From: Chloroflexi bacterium OHK40
Lineage (GTDB): Bacteria; Chloroflexota; Chloroflexia; Chloroflexales; Chloroflexaceae
Length of the DNA: 64,000 nucleotides
Direction of reading: 5' to 3'
Assembly (NCBI GenBank): GCA_004367505.1
Contig: SFCB01000160.1
Location: forward strand, 1-64,000
Shown one piece after another: positions 46,666 through 57,480 of the stretch (positions within the stretch are counted from its first letter, which is position 1; every line of letters begins with the position of its first letter). The notes under the pieces were generated by a model. It was not told where the DNA came from and did no database searches. It saw nothing but the letters and a program-made list of their open reading frames with translations. Made by a program: the position numbers and the translations under genes.

Positions 46666-48216
46666 CTAGCCCCCATACCCCAGCGCGGCAAGGGCTCGCC
46701 GGGCCTCGTCGGCCTCGTCGTAGGGCAGGCTATGGTCGGCGTAGATGATACTGCCTTCGTGGCCCTTTCCCAGCAGCAGCACCAGGTCGCCGGGGCCAGC
46801 GGCGGCGAGGGCCGTTGCCACGGCGGCGGGGCGATCGGGGACGATCAGGTAGCCGCTGCCCGGCCGCAGCCCTGCCCGCTCGGCGCCCACCGCGATCTCG
46901 GCCAGGATGGCCTCGCGATCCTCACCGCGCGGGTCCTCATCGGTCAGCACCAGCAGGTCGCAGTAGCGCCCGGCGATCTCGCCCTGAATGGCTCGCTTTG
47001 CCACATCGCGCTCGCCCGCGCTTCCAAAGACGGCGATCATCCGGCCACGGGTGAGTGGCCGAAGCATAGCGAGCACCTGAGCGAAGGAGTCGGGGTTGTG
47101 CGCATAGTCGACGATCACATCGAAGGGCTGGCCCATCGTGATCGGCTCCATGCGGCCCCGGGGACCACGGGCCTGGCTAAGGGCTGATAGCGCTTGTTCG
47201 AAGGGCAGGCCCTGGCTCAGGGCCACGCTGAGCGTCGCGAGTGCGTTCGAAACGTTAAAGCGGCCCGGGAGGCCCAGGTGCAGCGGCGCGCTCCCCCACG
47301 GGCTGTGGACCAGCAGCGACGAACCCGACGGGCCAGTGCGCAGGTCGTGGGCACGCACATCGGCGTTAGCCTCGATCCCGAAGGTGAGCCGGCGCGCGCT
47401 CGATGGTGCCGCAGCGAGAAAAACGCCGCAACTCGGGTCGTCGGCGTTGCCGATCGCCCAGAGCTCGCCCCGGCGCAGGCCAGAGCCGGGCACCCGCTCG
47501 CCGAGCAACTCAAACAGCCGCGCCTTGTCAGCGCGGTACTGCTCAAAGCTCCCGTGGTAGTCCAGGTGTTCGTGGGTGAGGTTCAGGAAGACCGCCACAT
47601 CGAAGAGCGCGCCACTCAGGCGGTTCCAGCGGGCCGACAGCGCATGAGAGGTCGCCTCGATCACTGCGGTATCGCAGCCGTCGGCCACCATCTCGGCGAG
47701 CAGGGACTGCACCTCCGGGGCCTCCGGAGTGCTCTGGCGGGTACGATTCGGCCAACGCCGTGGGCCGACCTTGAAGTCCACCGTGCTGATCAAGCCCGTA
47801 CGCCGGCCACAGGCATCGAGCACCTGGCTCACCAGGTCGGTCGTCGTGCTCTTGCCCTTTGTCCCGGTGATGCCGATCGTCTGCAACTGCCGGGCCGGGT
47901 AGCCGTAGAACGCGGCGGCCAGCGGCGCCAGCGCGGCCCGGCTATCGATCACGGCAACCAGCGTAACGCCATCGGGCGTTGGCTCATCCCACTGGCGCGC
48001 ATCGACAACCACGGCTGCCGCGCCTCGCGCCACCGCCTGGTCGACGTAGGCGTGGCCATCGGTGTGGTAGCCCCGGATGGCCACGAAGAGACTGCCAGGC
48101 GTAACGCGGCGCGAGTCGTAGGCCAGCCCCGCCACCGGAATGTCGAGCGGGCCATCGGCCCGCAGCACGGCTACCCCGGCCAGCATCTCTCGCAGTGTCG
48201 TCATAGGCCTCGTCAT
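46666..48216 (-). CDS. murE: UDP-N-acetylmuramoyl-tripeptide synthetase MurE
   Basis: GITGTKGKSTTTDLVSQVL; FLNLTHEHLDYHGSFEQYRADKARLF; VIVDYAHNPDSFAQVLAMLRPL. Confidence 0.94.
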   Translation of the reverse strand: MTRPMTTLREMLAGVAVLRADGPLDIPVAGLAYDSRRVTPGSLFVAIRGYHTDGHAYVDQAVARGAAAVVVDARQWDEPTPDGVTLVAVIDSRAALAPLAAAFYGYPARQLQTIGITGTKGKSTTTDLVSQVLDACGRRTGLISTVDFKVGPRRWPNRTRQSTPEAPEVQSLLAEMVADGCDTAVIEATSHALSARWNRLSGALFDVAVFLNLTHEHLDYHGSFEQYRADKARLFELLGERVPGSGLRRGELWAIGNADDPSCGVFLAAAPSSARRLTFGIEANADVRAHDLRTGPSGSSLLVHSPWGSAPLHLGLPGRFNVSNALATLSVALSQGLPFEQALSALSQARGPRGRMEPITMGQPFDVIVDYAHNPDSFAQVLAMLRPLTRGRMIAVFGSAGERDVAKRAIQGEIAGRYCDLLVLTDEDPRGEDREAILAEIAVGAERAGLRPGSGYLIVPDRPAAVATALAAAGPGDLVLLLGKGHEGSIIYADHSLPYDEADEARRALAALGYGG

Positions 48217-48653
48217 CTGCCGGCCCCCTCTCGCTGCCCCTCATTATACCCGCTCCCTCGGCCTCGGAACATTGTCCACTGGTCGAGAAGCAGGGAGCAT
48301 ACCATCCTGCCCGTCGAGCCTGGCCCACAACCAACGACGCGCTGTCGCAGGCATAGTTTGTGCTGGGTATGATGCACGGCGGGACACAGGTGGATCGCCA
48401 CGGTGAGCCCGTAGAGCCGCCCCGATGGCCCGCACGCCGCAGGAGAACCGGCAGTAGGCAAATTCGTGGCTCCAATCCCGTTCACACTAGTGCAGTTAAA
48501 AGTGACAACTTCGTCATCAAGCGGGAACCACGCTGGCCCCCATGTCTGCGTGGCCAGACGCAGCACCGCAATCTCATCATCCCGCCCAGCGACGTCGTTC
48601 TCAAGCCGGCACGGGACTCTGCCGGCCGGGCACATGCTCCTGGGGGAGAGCTC

Positions 48654-50162
48654 ATGATCGCTCACGCGCGCCTCTGGCGCCTCCTCGCGCTTGCCGCCGC
48701 GCTGCTCGCCGCCGCGACGCTGCTCGTCGCTCCGCCACCACCCTCCGCCGCTCAACCCACTGCTCCGCCCAGCGTCTACATTCTGCGCGGAGGCGACGCG
48801 ACCTCCGACGCGGCAGTGGCCCGGGCCCTCACCGACGCGGGACTGGACGTCACCACCGGTGTGGCGACCCCCGACTACGATGGCACCCAGGCCAATCTTG
48901 CCGACTACGACGCGGTGGTGATGCTCTACAACGCTAACTGGGCCACCCCGCTCCTCACCGATGGTCTGAACGCCATCGAACGTTATGTCGACAAAGGCGG
49001 CGCGCTGATCACTGGCGAGTGGGTCGTCTGGCGCAGCCAGCTCGCCTCCATCATGCCCGCAGAGCACTGTGGCTGGAACAGCGTCAACGCCACAACCTAC
49101 ATGCGGGTCGCGCCCAATCCGACCATCAACGCCGATGTGCCGGATTCGTTCAGTGTGAGCCTGAACAACGTCAGCGGCAGCGAGTCCTGTCTGCGCCCAC
49201 GGGCCGAGGCGACGGTGCTGTACGCCAGCAGCAATGCCGGTGGCCGTGGCGACGGGGCCGGCCTCGTGGCGTGGAACGTTGGCCGGGGCCGTGTCGCATC
49301 GTTCTCCACCCTGCTGAGCGTAGTCGAGCTCCAGAGCCCCGCGTATCGCACCCTCGTGCAGAACACCGTGCGCTGGCTCGCCACCACCCGCGACAGCACA
49401 CCGCCGAAGATCAAGAGCATCAGCGTGAGCAATGGTGGCCTGCTCAGCCCCACCCGCGAGGTCATGCTCTCCTTCACCGCCAGCGATGCGGGCGGCTCCG
49501 GCCTCGGCGCCTACTACATCGTTGAACGGGTCTTCAGCGGGAACCCGGATGATGCCTGGGCCAACGTGCGCACCAGTACGGCCTGGGAACCCTACGAGCA
49601 GCCCGGCGCGTCGCTCACCTGGACGCTCGGCGAGACGCCGGGTGTCCACTATCTGCAGGTCTATGTGGCCGACCGCGCCGGCAACGTCAGCCGCGAGCCA
49701 GGCGTGGTCTTTGTGAACTACCGGCCCGCCCAGGTATCCCTCGGCCTGGACGAGCTGCACATCTACCGGATTGCCCCCGGCGACGGCACCCCAACCATGG
49801 TGCGCATGGACGATCTCGGCGGTGATCCGGACCTCTACGTCTTTGGGCCGGGCGTCAGCTTCATCGCCGAGAACGACGACCCGAGCGCCGAGGCGACCTT
49901 TACGGCACAGGCCGGCGTCTATCAGGTTGAGGTCGAGGGCTTTGCCGCCGGCAGCTACAGCTTGCAGCTCAACACGGGCACCCCGGCCCGCGCATCACAG
50001 CCCGACGACACCGCGACGCTCACGCGCCGCCCACGGATCAGCGTGACCGCGCTGAACCCGCCCGAGCCGGAGGCCAGCCCCGAGGAGCTTCCGGCGGCTC
50101 CCGTCGACCCGGTGCCCGCCGCGCTGGGCGATGCCCTGTTCCTGCCCATCCTGCAACGCTAA
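48654..50162 (+). CDS. Secreted protein with ThuA/GATase-like N-region and PPC-like C-region
   Basis: Signal peptide LLALAAALLAAATLLVAPPPPSAAQ; YDAVVMLYNANW...LTDGLNAIERYVDKGGALITGEWV; C-terminal DLYVFGPGVSF...AGVYQVEVEGFAAGSYSLQL. Confidence 0.75.
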   Translation: MIAHARLWRLLALAAALLAAATLLVAPPPPSAAQPTAPPSVYILRGGDATSDAAVARALTDAGLDVTTGVATPDYDGTQANLADYDAVVMLYNANWATPLLTDGLNAIERYVDKGGALITGEWVVWRSQLASIMPAEHCGWNSVNATTYMRVAPNPTINADVPDSFSVSLNNVSGSESCLRPRAEATVLYASSNAGGRGDGAGLVAWNVGRGRVASFSTLLSVVELQSPAYRTLVQNTVRWLATTRDSTPPKIKSISVSNGGLLSPTREVMLSFTASDAGGSGLGAYYIVERVFSGNPDDAWANVRTSTAWEPYEQPGASLTWTLGETPGVHYLQVYVADRAGNVSREPGVVFVNYRPAQVSLGLDELHIYRIAPGDGTPTMVRMDDLGGDPDLYVFGPGVSFIAENDDPSAEATFTAQAGVYQVEVEGFAAGSYSLQLNTGTPARASQPDDTATLTRRPRISVTALNPPEPEASPEELPAAPVDPVPAALGDALFLPILQR

Positions 50163-50436
50163 GGCAAGGGTACGGGGGACGGGGCCGCAGCAGCAAGCCC
50201 TGGATGCGCCCAAACTGTCAAGCGGCCTCAAGCCTTGCCGAACGATGAGACGCCCCACCAGGACCAAACTCGGGCACTCCGCTCAACCCGGCGGACGCGT
50301 GGCCTACGACGGAGGAACACCAGCAAGATAGCAGGGCCATGTATGACTCTGATCATAGTATGTGTGTTGCGAGCAGCGTATGCTCTCGGTGAGCGCCGGC
50401 TCCGGTGCGCGTAATCGCGAGCGACGAGAAGCGACA

Positions 50437-53400
50437 GTGGCGACCCAGCAGAAGGTCCAGTGGGCCTCGTTCCTCCCATACCACCTCGTGCGCGACCTTG
50501 CGACGAACCCTACTGCCGACCTGGCGGGCCAGGAGCGGCGCATCCCTGCTGTGGCGCTTTTTGCCGACATCAGCGGCTTCACTGGCCTGAGCGAGGCCCT
50601 CGCTGGCGCACCCGCCGGTGCTGAAGAGCTCACAGCGCTGCTGAACGGCTACTTTACCCCGATCATCGCCCTGCTCCAGTCCTACGGCGGGATTGTCGCC
50701 CGATTTGGCGGCGACTCGCTCACCGGCTTCTTCCCCTACGAGCCCGACGACCCCGGCCCGACCATCCGCCGCGCTGTCGCGTGCGCCCTGGCCGTGCAAA
50801 GCCACGTCGATCGCTACGCCTGGATCGAGACCAGCGCGGGCTTCTTCACGCTCGCCATGCGCATCGGCCTGGCCAGAGGGATCGTCTACACCGCGATCGC
50901 CGGCGAGCCGGCCACGCGCCTTGAGCCGATTATCGCCGGCTCGGTGGTGGCCCGGGCCGCCGCCGCCGAGGCCGCCGCCGTGCCCGGGGAGGTGGTTGTC
51001 GATGCGGCCCTCCTGCCCGACCTGGGCTGGGCGCTCAGTGAGCCACGTCGAAGTTCAGACGGCCAGACGACGTTCTACGTCATCACCCGCAGCGCCGAGA
51101 TCCCGGATCCCAGTCCGCTCCCGCCGCTCCCGCCGCTCCCCGCCAGCGCGATCGAGCGTGTCGCGGCTTTCCTACCGCCGACGATCGCCGCCCGCCTTGG
51201 CAATGGCCACGCGGGCTTTGTTGGCGAGCACCGCGCGGTCACGGTGATCTTTCTGGCCTTTGCTGGCTTCGACTATGACGATCCCGGCGTCGGCGCCCAA
51301 CTCCAGCCCTTTCTTGCGCGCCTCTTCCAGGTCGTACAGCGCTACGACGGCTATGTCAACAAAGTCGATATGGGCGACAAGGGCAGCACGGCACTGATCC
51401 TCTTCGGCGCGCCCACCGCTCACGAAGACGATACGGCGCGCGCCCTGCAGTGCGCGCTGGAGCTCCGGGAGCTGATCGGTGCAGAACAGGCAAACGCTGC
51501 GCCAGCCAGCGATGAGGGCACGCTCAGCCCGCGCGTCGTGGCGGCCGGGATCGCCGCCGGCCACGTCTTTAGCGGGCAGGTTGGCTCCAGGGCCCGCCAG
51601 GAGTACACCGTGATCGGCGATGCGGTCACCCTCGCCGCGCGCCTGATGCAGGCCGCCGGCCCGGGCGAGATTCTGGCCGCCGAGAGCGTCACCCGCAGCG
51701 GGAGCCACGCCTTCGCCTGGGGTTCGCCCCGGCAGCTTAGCCTGCGCGGCCGCTCGTCACCCGTTACGGCCTACCCGCTCACCGGCAGCATTCCGTCCAC
51801 CACCCTCAGCGCGGTCGCGACCGTCGGACTCGTCGGGCGCGCAACGGAGTGGGCCGAGCTCCGGGGACGACTGACCCTGGCACTCGGAGGCCACGGACAG
51901 ATCGTCGGCCTGCGCGGCACCGCCGGCGTGGGCAAGTCGGCCCTGGCTGCTGCCCTGCTCGCGGAGGCGGCGGCCGAGGGCGCCCTGACGCTCACCGGCG
52001 AGTGCGTCTCCTACCGTACCGCCAGCCCCTACCTCGTCTGGAGGCCCATCCTGCGGGGCCTCCTCGGGCTGCGGCCCGATGAGCGCGCCAGCGAGCAGGC
52101 CGTCCGCGTCGAGGCCTACCTGCGAGCCATCGACCAGCGTCTGGTTGCGCAACTGCCGCTGCTCGGGCCGCTGCTGGAGTTGCCGCTGGCCGAGAGCGCC
52201 CTGACGCTCAGCATGGAGGCAGAGGCGCGCAAGTCCGCCACCGAGAGCCTTGCCGGCGACCTGATCGCCGCTGCGGCGGCCCGAAGCCCGCTCGTACTCT
52301 GCCTGGAAAGCTGCCAGTGGATTGACCCGCTCTCGCGTGATCTGCTGCTCGCGGTTGCCCGGCGCTGCACCAGTCTCCCGGTGCTGCTGCTCCTGGCTTA
52401 CCGCAGCGCGCCCGAGGCCCGCGAGGAGTGGGCTGCCCCGTTGCGGGCCGCCCAGCTCGGCAACCTCAGTGAGTTGCAGCTTGGTGACCTGGAGCCCGAC
52501 GCCGCCGCGGCCCTGGTGGCTCAGGTGATCCGCCAGCGCTACGGCCCCGGCGTCGAAGCGCACCCTGCGCTCATCGAGCGCGTCCTTGCCCGCACCCGCG
52601 GGAACCCGCTCTTCATCGTCGAGTTGCTGGGCCTGATGCATGAGCGAGGGCTTGATCCGGCGAGCGAGCACGGCGACGATCTGGAGCTCCCCGACAGCCT
52701 CCATCGCCTGGTGCTGAGCCGCATCGACCGGCTCGGCGAGGGCGCCCGCACGGTGCTCAAGGTAGCCAGCGTGGTTGGCCAGGAGTTCAGCCCCAGCTGG
52801 CTCGCTGGCATCTACCCTGCGCTCGGCGCCGAGGAGCAACTCGACCACACCCTGGAGGAGCTACGCCGCGCCGACCTGGCCGTCCTCGGCCACGACGGCC
52901 CCGACCCGGCCTACCTCTTCCGCCACGGCATCACCCGCGAGGTGGCCTACGAGAGCCTCTCCACCGTGATGCGTGCCGACCTCCACGCCCGCGTGGGCAG
53001 CTACATCGAGCGAGCCTACGCGGACGACCTGGAGCGCTTCGTGGACCTGTTGGCCCATCACTACGGGCTCAGCGACAACCGCGCCAAGCAGAAGGAGTAC
53101 CTGCTGCGCGCCGGCCACGCCGCCCAGGCTGCCTTTGCCAACGAGGCTGCGGTGAGCTTCTACGAGCGCCTGCTGCCCCTGCTGGCCCCGCACGAGCGCA
53201 GCGACGTGCTCCTGCGACTTGGCGCCGTGCTCCGCCACATGGGCCGCTGGGACGAGGCCGAGCTCCAGTTCCGCGAGGCCCTGCGCGCCGCCAACGACCA
53301 GGCCACCGCCGCGCGCTGCCGGCTGGAGCAGGGCGACCTGCTGCGCCGCCGTGGCGACCCGGCCGCAGGCGAGTGGCTGGAGGCCGCCCGGCGCAGCTTT

Positions 53401-54540
53401 ACCAGCGCGGGCAGCCAGGTCGGCGCCAGCGAGGCCGAGCGCCAGCTCGGCCTGGTCGCCCTGGCCCAGGGCGACTACCCCCAGGCCCTGAGTGCCTTTG
53501 AGAAGGCCCTGCGGCCCCTGGCCGACGGCGGTGACCCCAACCAGATCTCGCTCCTGCTGATCAACCTCGGCGCCGTCTTCTGGAGCAGCGGCGACATGGC
53601 CCGCGCCCTCGACTGCTTCGAACGCAGCCTGCGGCTGGCCGCATCCGTCGGCAACCGCCAGCGGGTGGGCGTGGCGGTGGGCAATCTCGGAGGGATCTAC
53701 CACATCCGTGGCGACTTCGGCCGGGCCCTCGACTGCTACATGCAGAAGCTGCAGTGCGCGCTTGAGATCGGCGACCGCCTGGAGATGGCGATTAGCATCG
53801 GCAATCTCGGCCATGTCTATGAGGATCAGGGCGAGTACGAGCGGGCAACCTGCTGCTATCTGCGCAGTCTCGAGATCGCCCTGGAGCTGAGCGAGCGGAT
53901 GGGTGTAGGGATGGCGCTGCTCGGCCTGGGCACGGTGGCCGCCGCCGAGGGTGATCTACCCACCGCCGAGGGGCTCATCGCTCTGGCCGAGGCGGTGTTT
54001 GAGAGCATGGAGGCCACCTACGAGCTCGCCGACTGTCGCGTCGCCCGCGCCGACTTCGCTGCCCGGGCCGGGGCCACGACCGTAGCCCGCGCCCACCTTG
54101 CCGAGGCGCTCGCCCTGAGCAACGAGTCAAGCAATGCTGAGGCCGCCCACCGCTGCAACCTGCTCGGCATCGAGCTAGAATTCGCCCGTGGCGCCATAAG
54201 CGCCGATGGGGCCGTGCAGGCGCTGCGGGCGCTCCTGGAGGCGCGTCCGAGCGACGAGCAGCGGGCCGAGATCCTCACTGCGATCGTGCGCATCGACGGG
54301 ACCCAGGCGGCGGCCCGGGCGGCGGCCGCGGGGCTCTACCGCGCCCTGCACATGGCCACCCCGAAGGTCGCCTACCGCCGCGCCTACGCCAGCCTCATGG
54401 GCGTAGACCTGCCCCAGCCCACCCCGCTTCCCGCGCCACCCCCGGCCGTGACACGGCGCCCGCCCGTGCGGGCCAGCCTCATCGCCCGCGCCGAGAACTT
54501 CGCCCAGAGCCTCCAGGGCGACCTGGCGCGAACGGTCTAA
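50437..54540 (+). CDS. Tandem class III nucleotidyl cyclase domains + AAA-type ATPase + TPR protein
   Basis: ALFADISGFTGLSEAL...GGIVARFGGDSLTGFFPY; second cyclase HRAVTVIFLAFAGFDYD...GSRARQEYTVIGDAVTLAARLMQ; Walker A GTAGVGKS; TPR repeats. Confidence 0.93.
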   Translation: MATQQKVQWASFLPYHLVRDLATNPTADLAGQERRIPAVALFADISGFTGLSEALAGAPAGAEELTALLNGYFTPIIALLQSYGGIVARFGGDSLTGFFPYEPDDPGPTIRRAVACALAVQSHVDRYAWIETSAGFFTLAMRIGLARGIVYTAIAGEPATRLEPIIAGSVVARAAAAEAAAVPGEVVVDAALLPDLGWALSEPRRSSDGQTTFYVITRSAEIPDPSPLPPLPPLPASAIERVAAFLPPTIAARLGNGHAGFVGEHRAVTVIFLAFAGFDYDDPGVGAQLQPFLARLFQVVQRYDGYVNKVDMGDKGSTALILFGAPTAHEDDTARALQCALELRELIGAEQANAAPASDEGTLSPRVVAAGIAAGHVFSGQVGSRARQEYTVIGDAVTLAARLMQAAGPGEILAAESVTRSGSHAFAWGSPRQLSLRGRSSPVTAYPLTGSIPSTTLSAVATVGLVGRATEWAELRGRLTLALGGHGQIVGLRGTAGVGKSALAAALLAEAAAEGALTLTGECVSYRTASPYLVWRPILRGLLGLRPDERASEQAVRVEAYLRAIDQRLVAQLPLLGPLLELPLAESALTLSMEAEARKSATESLAGDLIAAAAARSPLVLCLESCQWIDPLSRDLLLAVARRCTSLPVLLLLAYRSAPEAREEWAAPLRAAQLGNLSELQLGDLEPDAAAALVAQVIRQRYGPGVEAHPALIERVLARTRGNPLFIVELLGLMHERGLDPASEHGDDLELPDSLHRLVLSRIDRLGEGARTVLKVASVVGQEFSPSWLAGIYPALGAEEQLDHTLEELRRADLAVLGHDGPDPAYLFRHGITREVAYESLSTVMRADLHARVGSYIERAYADDLERFVDLLAHHYGLSDNRAKQKEYLLRAGHAAQAAFANEAAVSFYERLLPLLAPHERSDVLLRLGAVLRHMGRWDEAELQFREALRAANDQATAARCRLEQGDLLRRRGDPAAGEWLEAARRSFTSAGSQVGASEAERQLGLVALAQGDYPQALSAFEKALRPLADGGDPNQISLLLINLGAVFWSSGDMARALDCFERSLRLAASVGNRQRVGVAVGNLGGIYHIRGDFGRALDCYMQKLQCALEIGDRLEMAISIGNLGHVYEDQGEYERATCCYLRSLEIALELSERMGVGMALLGLGTVAAAEGDLPTAEGLIALAEAVFESMEATYELADCRVARADFAARAGATTVARAHLAEALALSNESSNAEAAHRCNLLGIELEFARGAISADGAVQALRALLEARPSDEQRAEILTAIVRIDGTQAAARAAAAGLYRALHMATPKVAYRRAYASLMGVDLPQPTPLPAPPPAVTRRPPVRASLIARAENFAQSLQGDLARTV

Positions 54541-54618
54541 TGTGCGGAACTCTCGACCGCACCCCCCGTCAGGGCATCCCTCCCGCCGTGCTACAATCCC
54601 CCACGCAGGAGGAAGCGG

Positions 54619-55521
54619 ATGCGGCTCTCGGTGGCGGTAATTGCGCGGGACGAAGAGCGACACCTCGGTGGCTGCCTGGCTAGCGTGGCCGGCCTGGCCG
54701 ACGAGCTGCTGGTGCTGCTCGACAGCCGCACCCGCGACGGGAGCGCCGCTATCGCCGCCAGGCACGGCGCGATCGTTCGTAGCGCCCCGTGGCGCGGCTT
54801 CTCGGCCCAGCGCAACCTGGCCCTTGCGAGCTGTCGCGGCGAATGGGTGCTCTTCCTCGACGCCGACGAACGCGTGCCGCCGGATCTGGCCGCCGAGATC
54901 CGCCACGCGATCGCACAGGGGACCCCCAACGCCGGCTACTGGATCCCCCGCCACAACCTGTTTTTTGGCCGCGCACTGCGAGGTGGCGGCTGGTACCCGG
55001 ACCCGCAGCTCCGGCTACTGCGCCGTGGCGCCGCCCGCTACGACGAAGGCCGCCTGGTGCACGAGCAGGCCGAACTGGACGGGCCAGCGGGCGTGTTGCA
55101 GGGCCACCTTGAGCACCTGAACATCGAGAGCCTCGCTGAGCTCTGGGCCAAGCAGAGCGTGTACGCCCTGGCCGAGGCCCGCATTCTCTACGCGGTCGGG
55201 AGGCGCACCCGGCTGCGCAACTTCCTCGGGGCGCCGGCCCGTGAGCTATGGCGCCGCTACGTGCGGCTGGGCGGCTGGCGCGACGGTGCCCTCGGCCTTT
55301 TCCTCTGCGCCACGCTCGCCTGGTTCGAGGTGATCAAGTTCGCCTTCCTCGCCACGCTCGCCGCCTCCACCAATGCGAAGGGGGCCCTGCGGCCCCCGCT
55401 CGCCCACACGCGCACCGCCGGCCCACCCCCACGGCGCCGGCCCGCTAGAAGAAGCCCAACTCCTCACGAGCATCCTCGCTCATCAGGCTCGGGTTCCAGA
55501 AGGGCGTCCAGACGAGGTTGA
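54619..55521 (+). CDS. GT2-family glycosyltransferase
   Basis: MRLSVAVIARDEERHLGGCLASVAGLADELLVLLDSRTRDGSAAIAARHGA; FLDADERVPPDL. Confidence 0.9.
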   Translation: MRLSVAVIARDEERHLGGCLASVAGLADELLVLLDSRTRDGSAAIAARHGAIVRSAPWRGFSAQRNLALASCRGEWVLFLDADERVPPDLAAEIRHAIAQGTPNAGYWIPRHNLFFGRALRGGGWYPDPQLRLLRRGAARYDEGRLVHEQAELDGPAGVLQGHLEHLNIESLAELWAKQSVYALAEARILYAVGRRTRLRNFLGAPARELWRRYVRLGGWRDGALGLFLCATLAWFEVIKFAFLATLAASTNAKGALRPPLAHTRTAGPPPRRRPARRSPTPHEHPRSSGSGSRRASRRG

Positions 55522-55762
55522 TCCGCACGTCCTCGAGGTTCTTATACACCTCGCCGAGGGCCTGCACCTCGCGTTTGGCCTGGTCGATGATCTGCGGGCC
55601 AGCCGGGCAGGCAGGGGTTGTGAGCGTCATGTCAATATCCACTTTGCGGCCCTCATCCAGCACATCGATGCGGTAGACAAGGCCGAGGTTCACAATATCA
55701 AGGCCGATCTCCGGGTCGACCACGTTCTTTAGCGCGGCGCGCACCATCTCTTCGGTAATCAT
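55445..55762 (-). CDS. MIP18/DUF59-family Fe-S assembly protein
   Basis: VRAALKNVVDPEIGLDIVNLGLVYRIDV...MTLTTPACPAGPQIIDQAKREVQAL. Confidence 0.93.
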   Translation of the reverse strand: MITEEMVRAALKNVVDPEIGLDIVNLGLVYRIDVLDEGRKVDIDMTLTTPACPAGPQIIDQAKREVQALGEVYKNLEDVRINLVWTPFWNPSLMSEDAREELGFF

Positions 55763-55830
55763 GGCTCACCTCATTCTTAACCTGTATCGGCGCCTCTCTA
55801 TGATACCATACCGCCCGGAGGTATCATTGG

Positions 55831-57480
55831 ATGCGCCCATTGATCGAACTACTTGCCGCCAATCCGCTATTGCTCCTCTTCACCGTGGCCGCGATTGGCT
55901 ACTTGCTGGGGCGGGTGCGCCTGGGCAGCGTGAGCCTGGGCGTGGCCGCAGTGCTCTTCGTTGGTCTCGCCGTGGGCGCACTGGACGAGCGCCTCAAGCT
56001 GCCCGAGATTGTCTACCTGCTCGGCCTGGTGCTCTTCGTCTACACGATCGGCCTGAGCAGCGGCCCGAGCTTCTTCGCCGCGCTGCGCAGCAAGGGCCTG
56101 CGCGATACCCTGCTGGTGCTCGGTGCCATCCTGCTGGCGAGCATCCTCACCGTCGGCGCCGCCCGCGCCTTTGGCTTCGGCGGGCCACTGGCGGCTGGCC
56201 TCTTCGCGGGCAGCCTCACCAACACCCCCGCGCTGGCGGGCGCCCTCGAGGCCCTGAAGGCCAGGGCCGGTGGGGCGATCAGCGACACGCTTCTTGCCGA
56301 GCCAGTGGTCGCCTACTCGGTGAGCTACCCCATGGGCGTACTCGGCATGATCCTGACCATCACGGTGGTGCAGCGGATCTGGAAGGTTGACTACGCGGCC
56401 GAGGCGTCCAGCTTGCGCCACCTCGGGGTGGTGCGCGAGGAGCTCGTGAACCGCACCGTGCGCGTCAGCAACCCGAGCATCGACGGGCGCAATGTCGGCG
56501 AGTTGATCCGCAGCACCCGCTGGGATGTGGTCTTTGGCCGCCTGCAGCACGATGGACGGGTAGGGGTGGCCACCAGCGACGCCTACCTGCATACAGGCGA
56601 CCTGGTGACGATCGTCGGTGCCCGTGAGGCCGTGGAGCAGGCCGCCGCCGCGATCGGCGAGGTGATGAACGAGGGGCTGGAGCTGGACCGGCACACGATC
56701 GACTTCCGGCGGATCTTCGTCTCCAACCCGGCGGTGGTTGGCCGGCCTCTGCGCGAGCTCGACCTGCCACAGCGCTACGGGGCGATCATCACGCGCGTGC
56801 GCCGTGGTGACGTGGACCTGCTCCCCAACGGCGACACGGTGCTGGAACTGGGCGACCGGGTGCGGGTGGTAACGCGGCGGGAGAACATGGATGCGGTGGC
56901 CGCCTATTTCGGCGACTCGTACCGCTCCCTGGCGGAGATCGATGTCGTCTCGCTCGGCCTGGGCATTGCCCTGGGCCTGCTGCTCGGCATGGTGCCCATC
57001 CCACTGCCGGGCGGCCTGCGCTTCACACTCGGCTTCGCCGGCGGCCCACTGATCGTCGCCCTCATCCTCGGCTGGCGCGAGCGCAGCGGCCCGATCGTCT
57101 GGAGCCTGCCCTACAGCGCCAATCTCACCCTGCGCCAGTTCGGCCTCACGCTCTTCCTGGCGGGGGTGGGCACACGCTCGGGGCACAGCTTCGTGAGCAC
57201 CTTCGCCCAGGGTGGCGGCCTGACGATCTTTCTTGCCGGTATGCTGATCACCATCGCCTCCGGGCTCGCGCTGCTCATCGTCGGCCACCGCGTGCTGAAG
57301 ATTCCGATGGCGCTGCTGATCGGCATGCTCGCCGGCCTGCAGACCCAGCCGGCGCTGCTAGCCTTCGCTGGCGAGCAGACGGGCAACGAGCTTCCCAACG
57401 TGGGCTACGCCACCGTCTACCCTACCGCCACGATCGCCAAGATCGTCGGCGCGCAAATCATCCTCGCGCTGCTGCGCTAA
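55831..57480 (+). CDS. AAE-family (aspartate-alanine antiporter/YidE-like) transporter with two TrkA-C domains
   Basis: Two membrane halves flanking RCK_C repeats (RTVRVSNPSIDGRNVGEL; IFVSNPAVVGRPLREL). Confidence 0.9.
   Translation: MRPLIELLAANPLLLLFTVAAIGYLLGRVRLGSVSLGVAAVLFVGLAVGALDERLKLPEIVYLLGLVLFVYTIGLSSGPSFFAALRSKGLRDTLLVLGAILLASILTVGAARAFGFGGPLAAGLFAGSLTNTPALAGALEALKARAGGAISDTLLAEPVVAYSVSYPMGVLGMILTITVVQRIWKVDYAAEASSLRHLGVVREELVNRTVRVSNPSIDGRNVGELIRSTRWDVVFGRLQHDGRVGVATSDAYLHTGDLVTIVGAREAVEQAAAAIGEVMNEGLELDRHTIDFRRIFVSNPAVVGRPLRELDLPQRYGAIITRVRRGDVDLLPNGDTVLELGDRVRVVTRRENMDAVAAYFGDSYRSLAEIDVVSLGLGIALGLLLGMVPIPLPGGLRFTLGFAGGPLIVALILGWRERSGPIVWSLPYSANLTLRQFGLTLFLAGVGTRSGHSFVSTFAQGGGLTIFLAGMLITIASGLALLIVGHRVLKIPMALLIGMLAGLQTQPALLAFAGEQTGNELPNVGYATVYPTATIAKIVGAQIILALLR

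Noticed and set aside
55867-57288. 473-aa antisense ORF
   Set aside because: Opposite the AAE transporter; no recognisable domain, antisense artefact composition.
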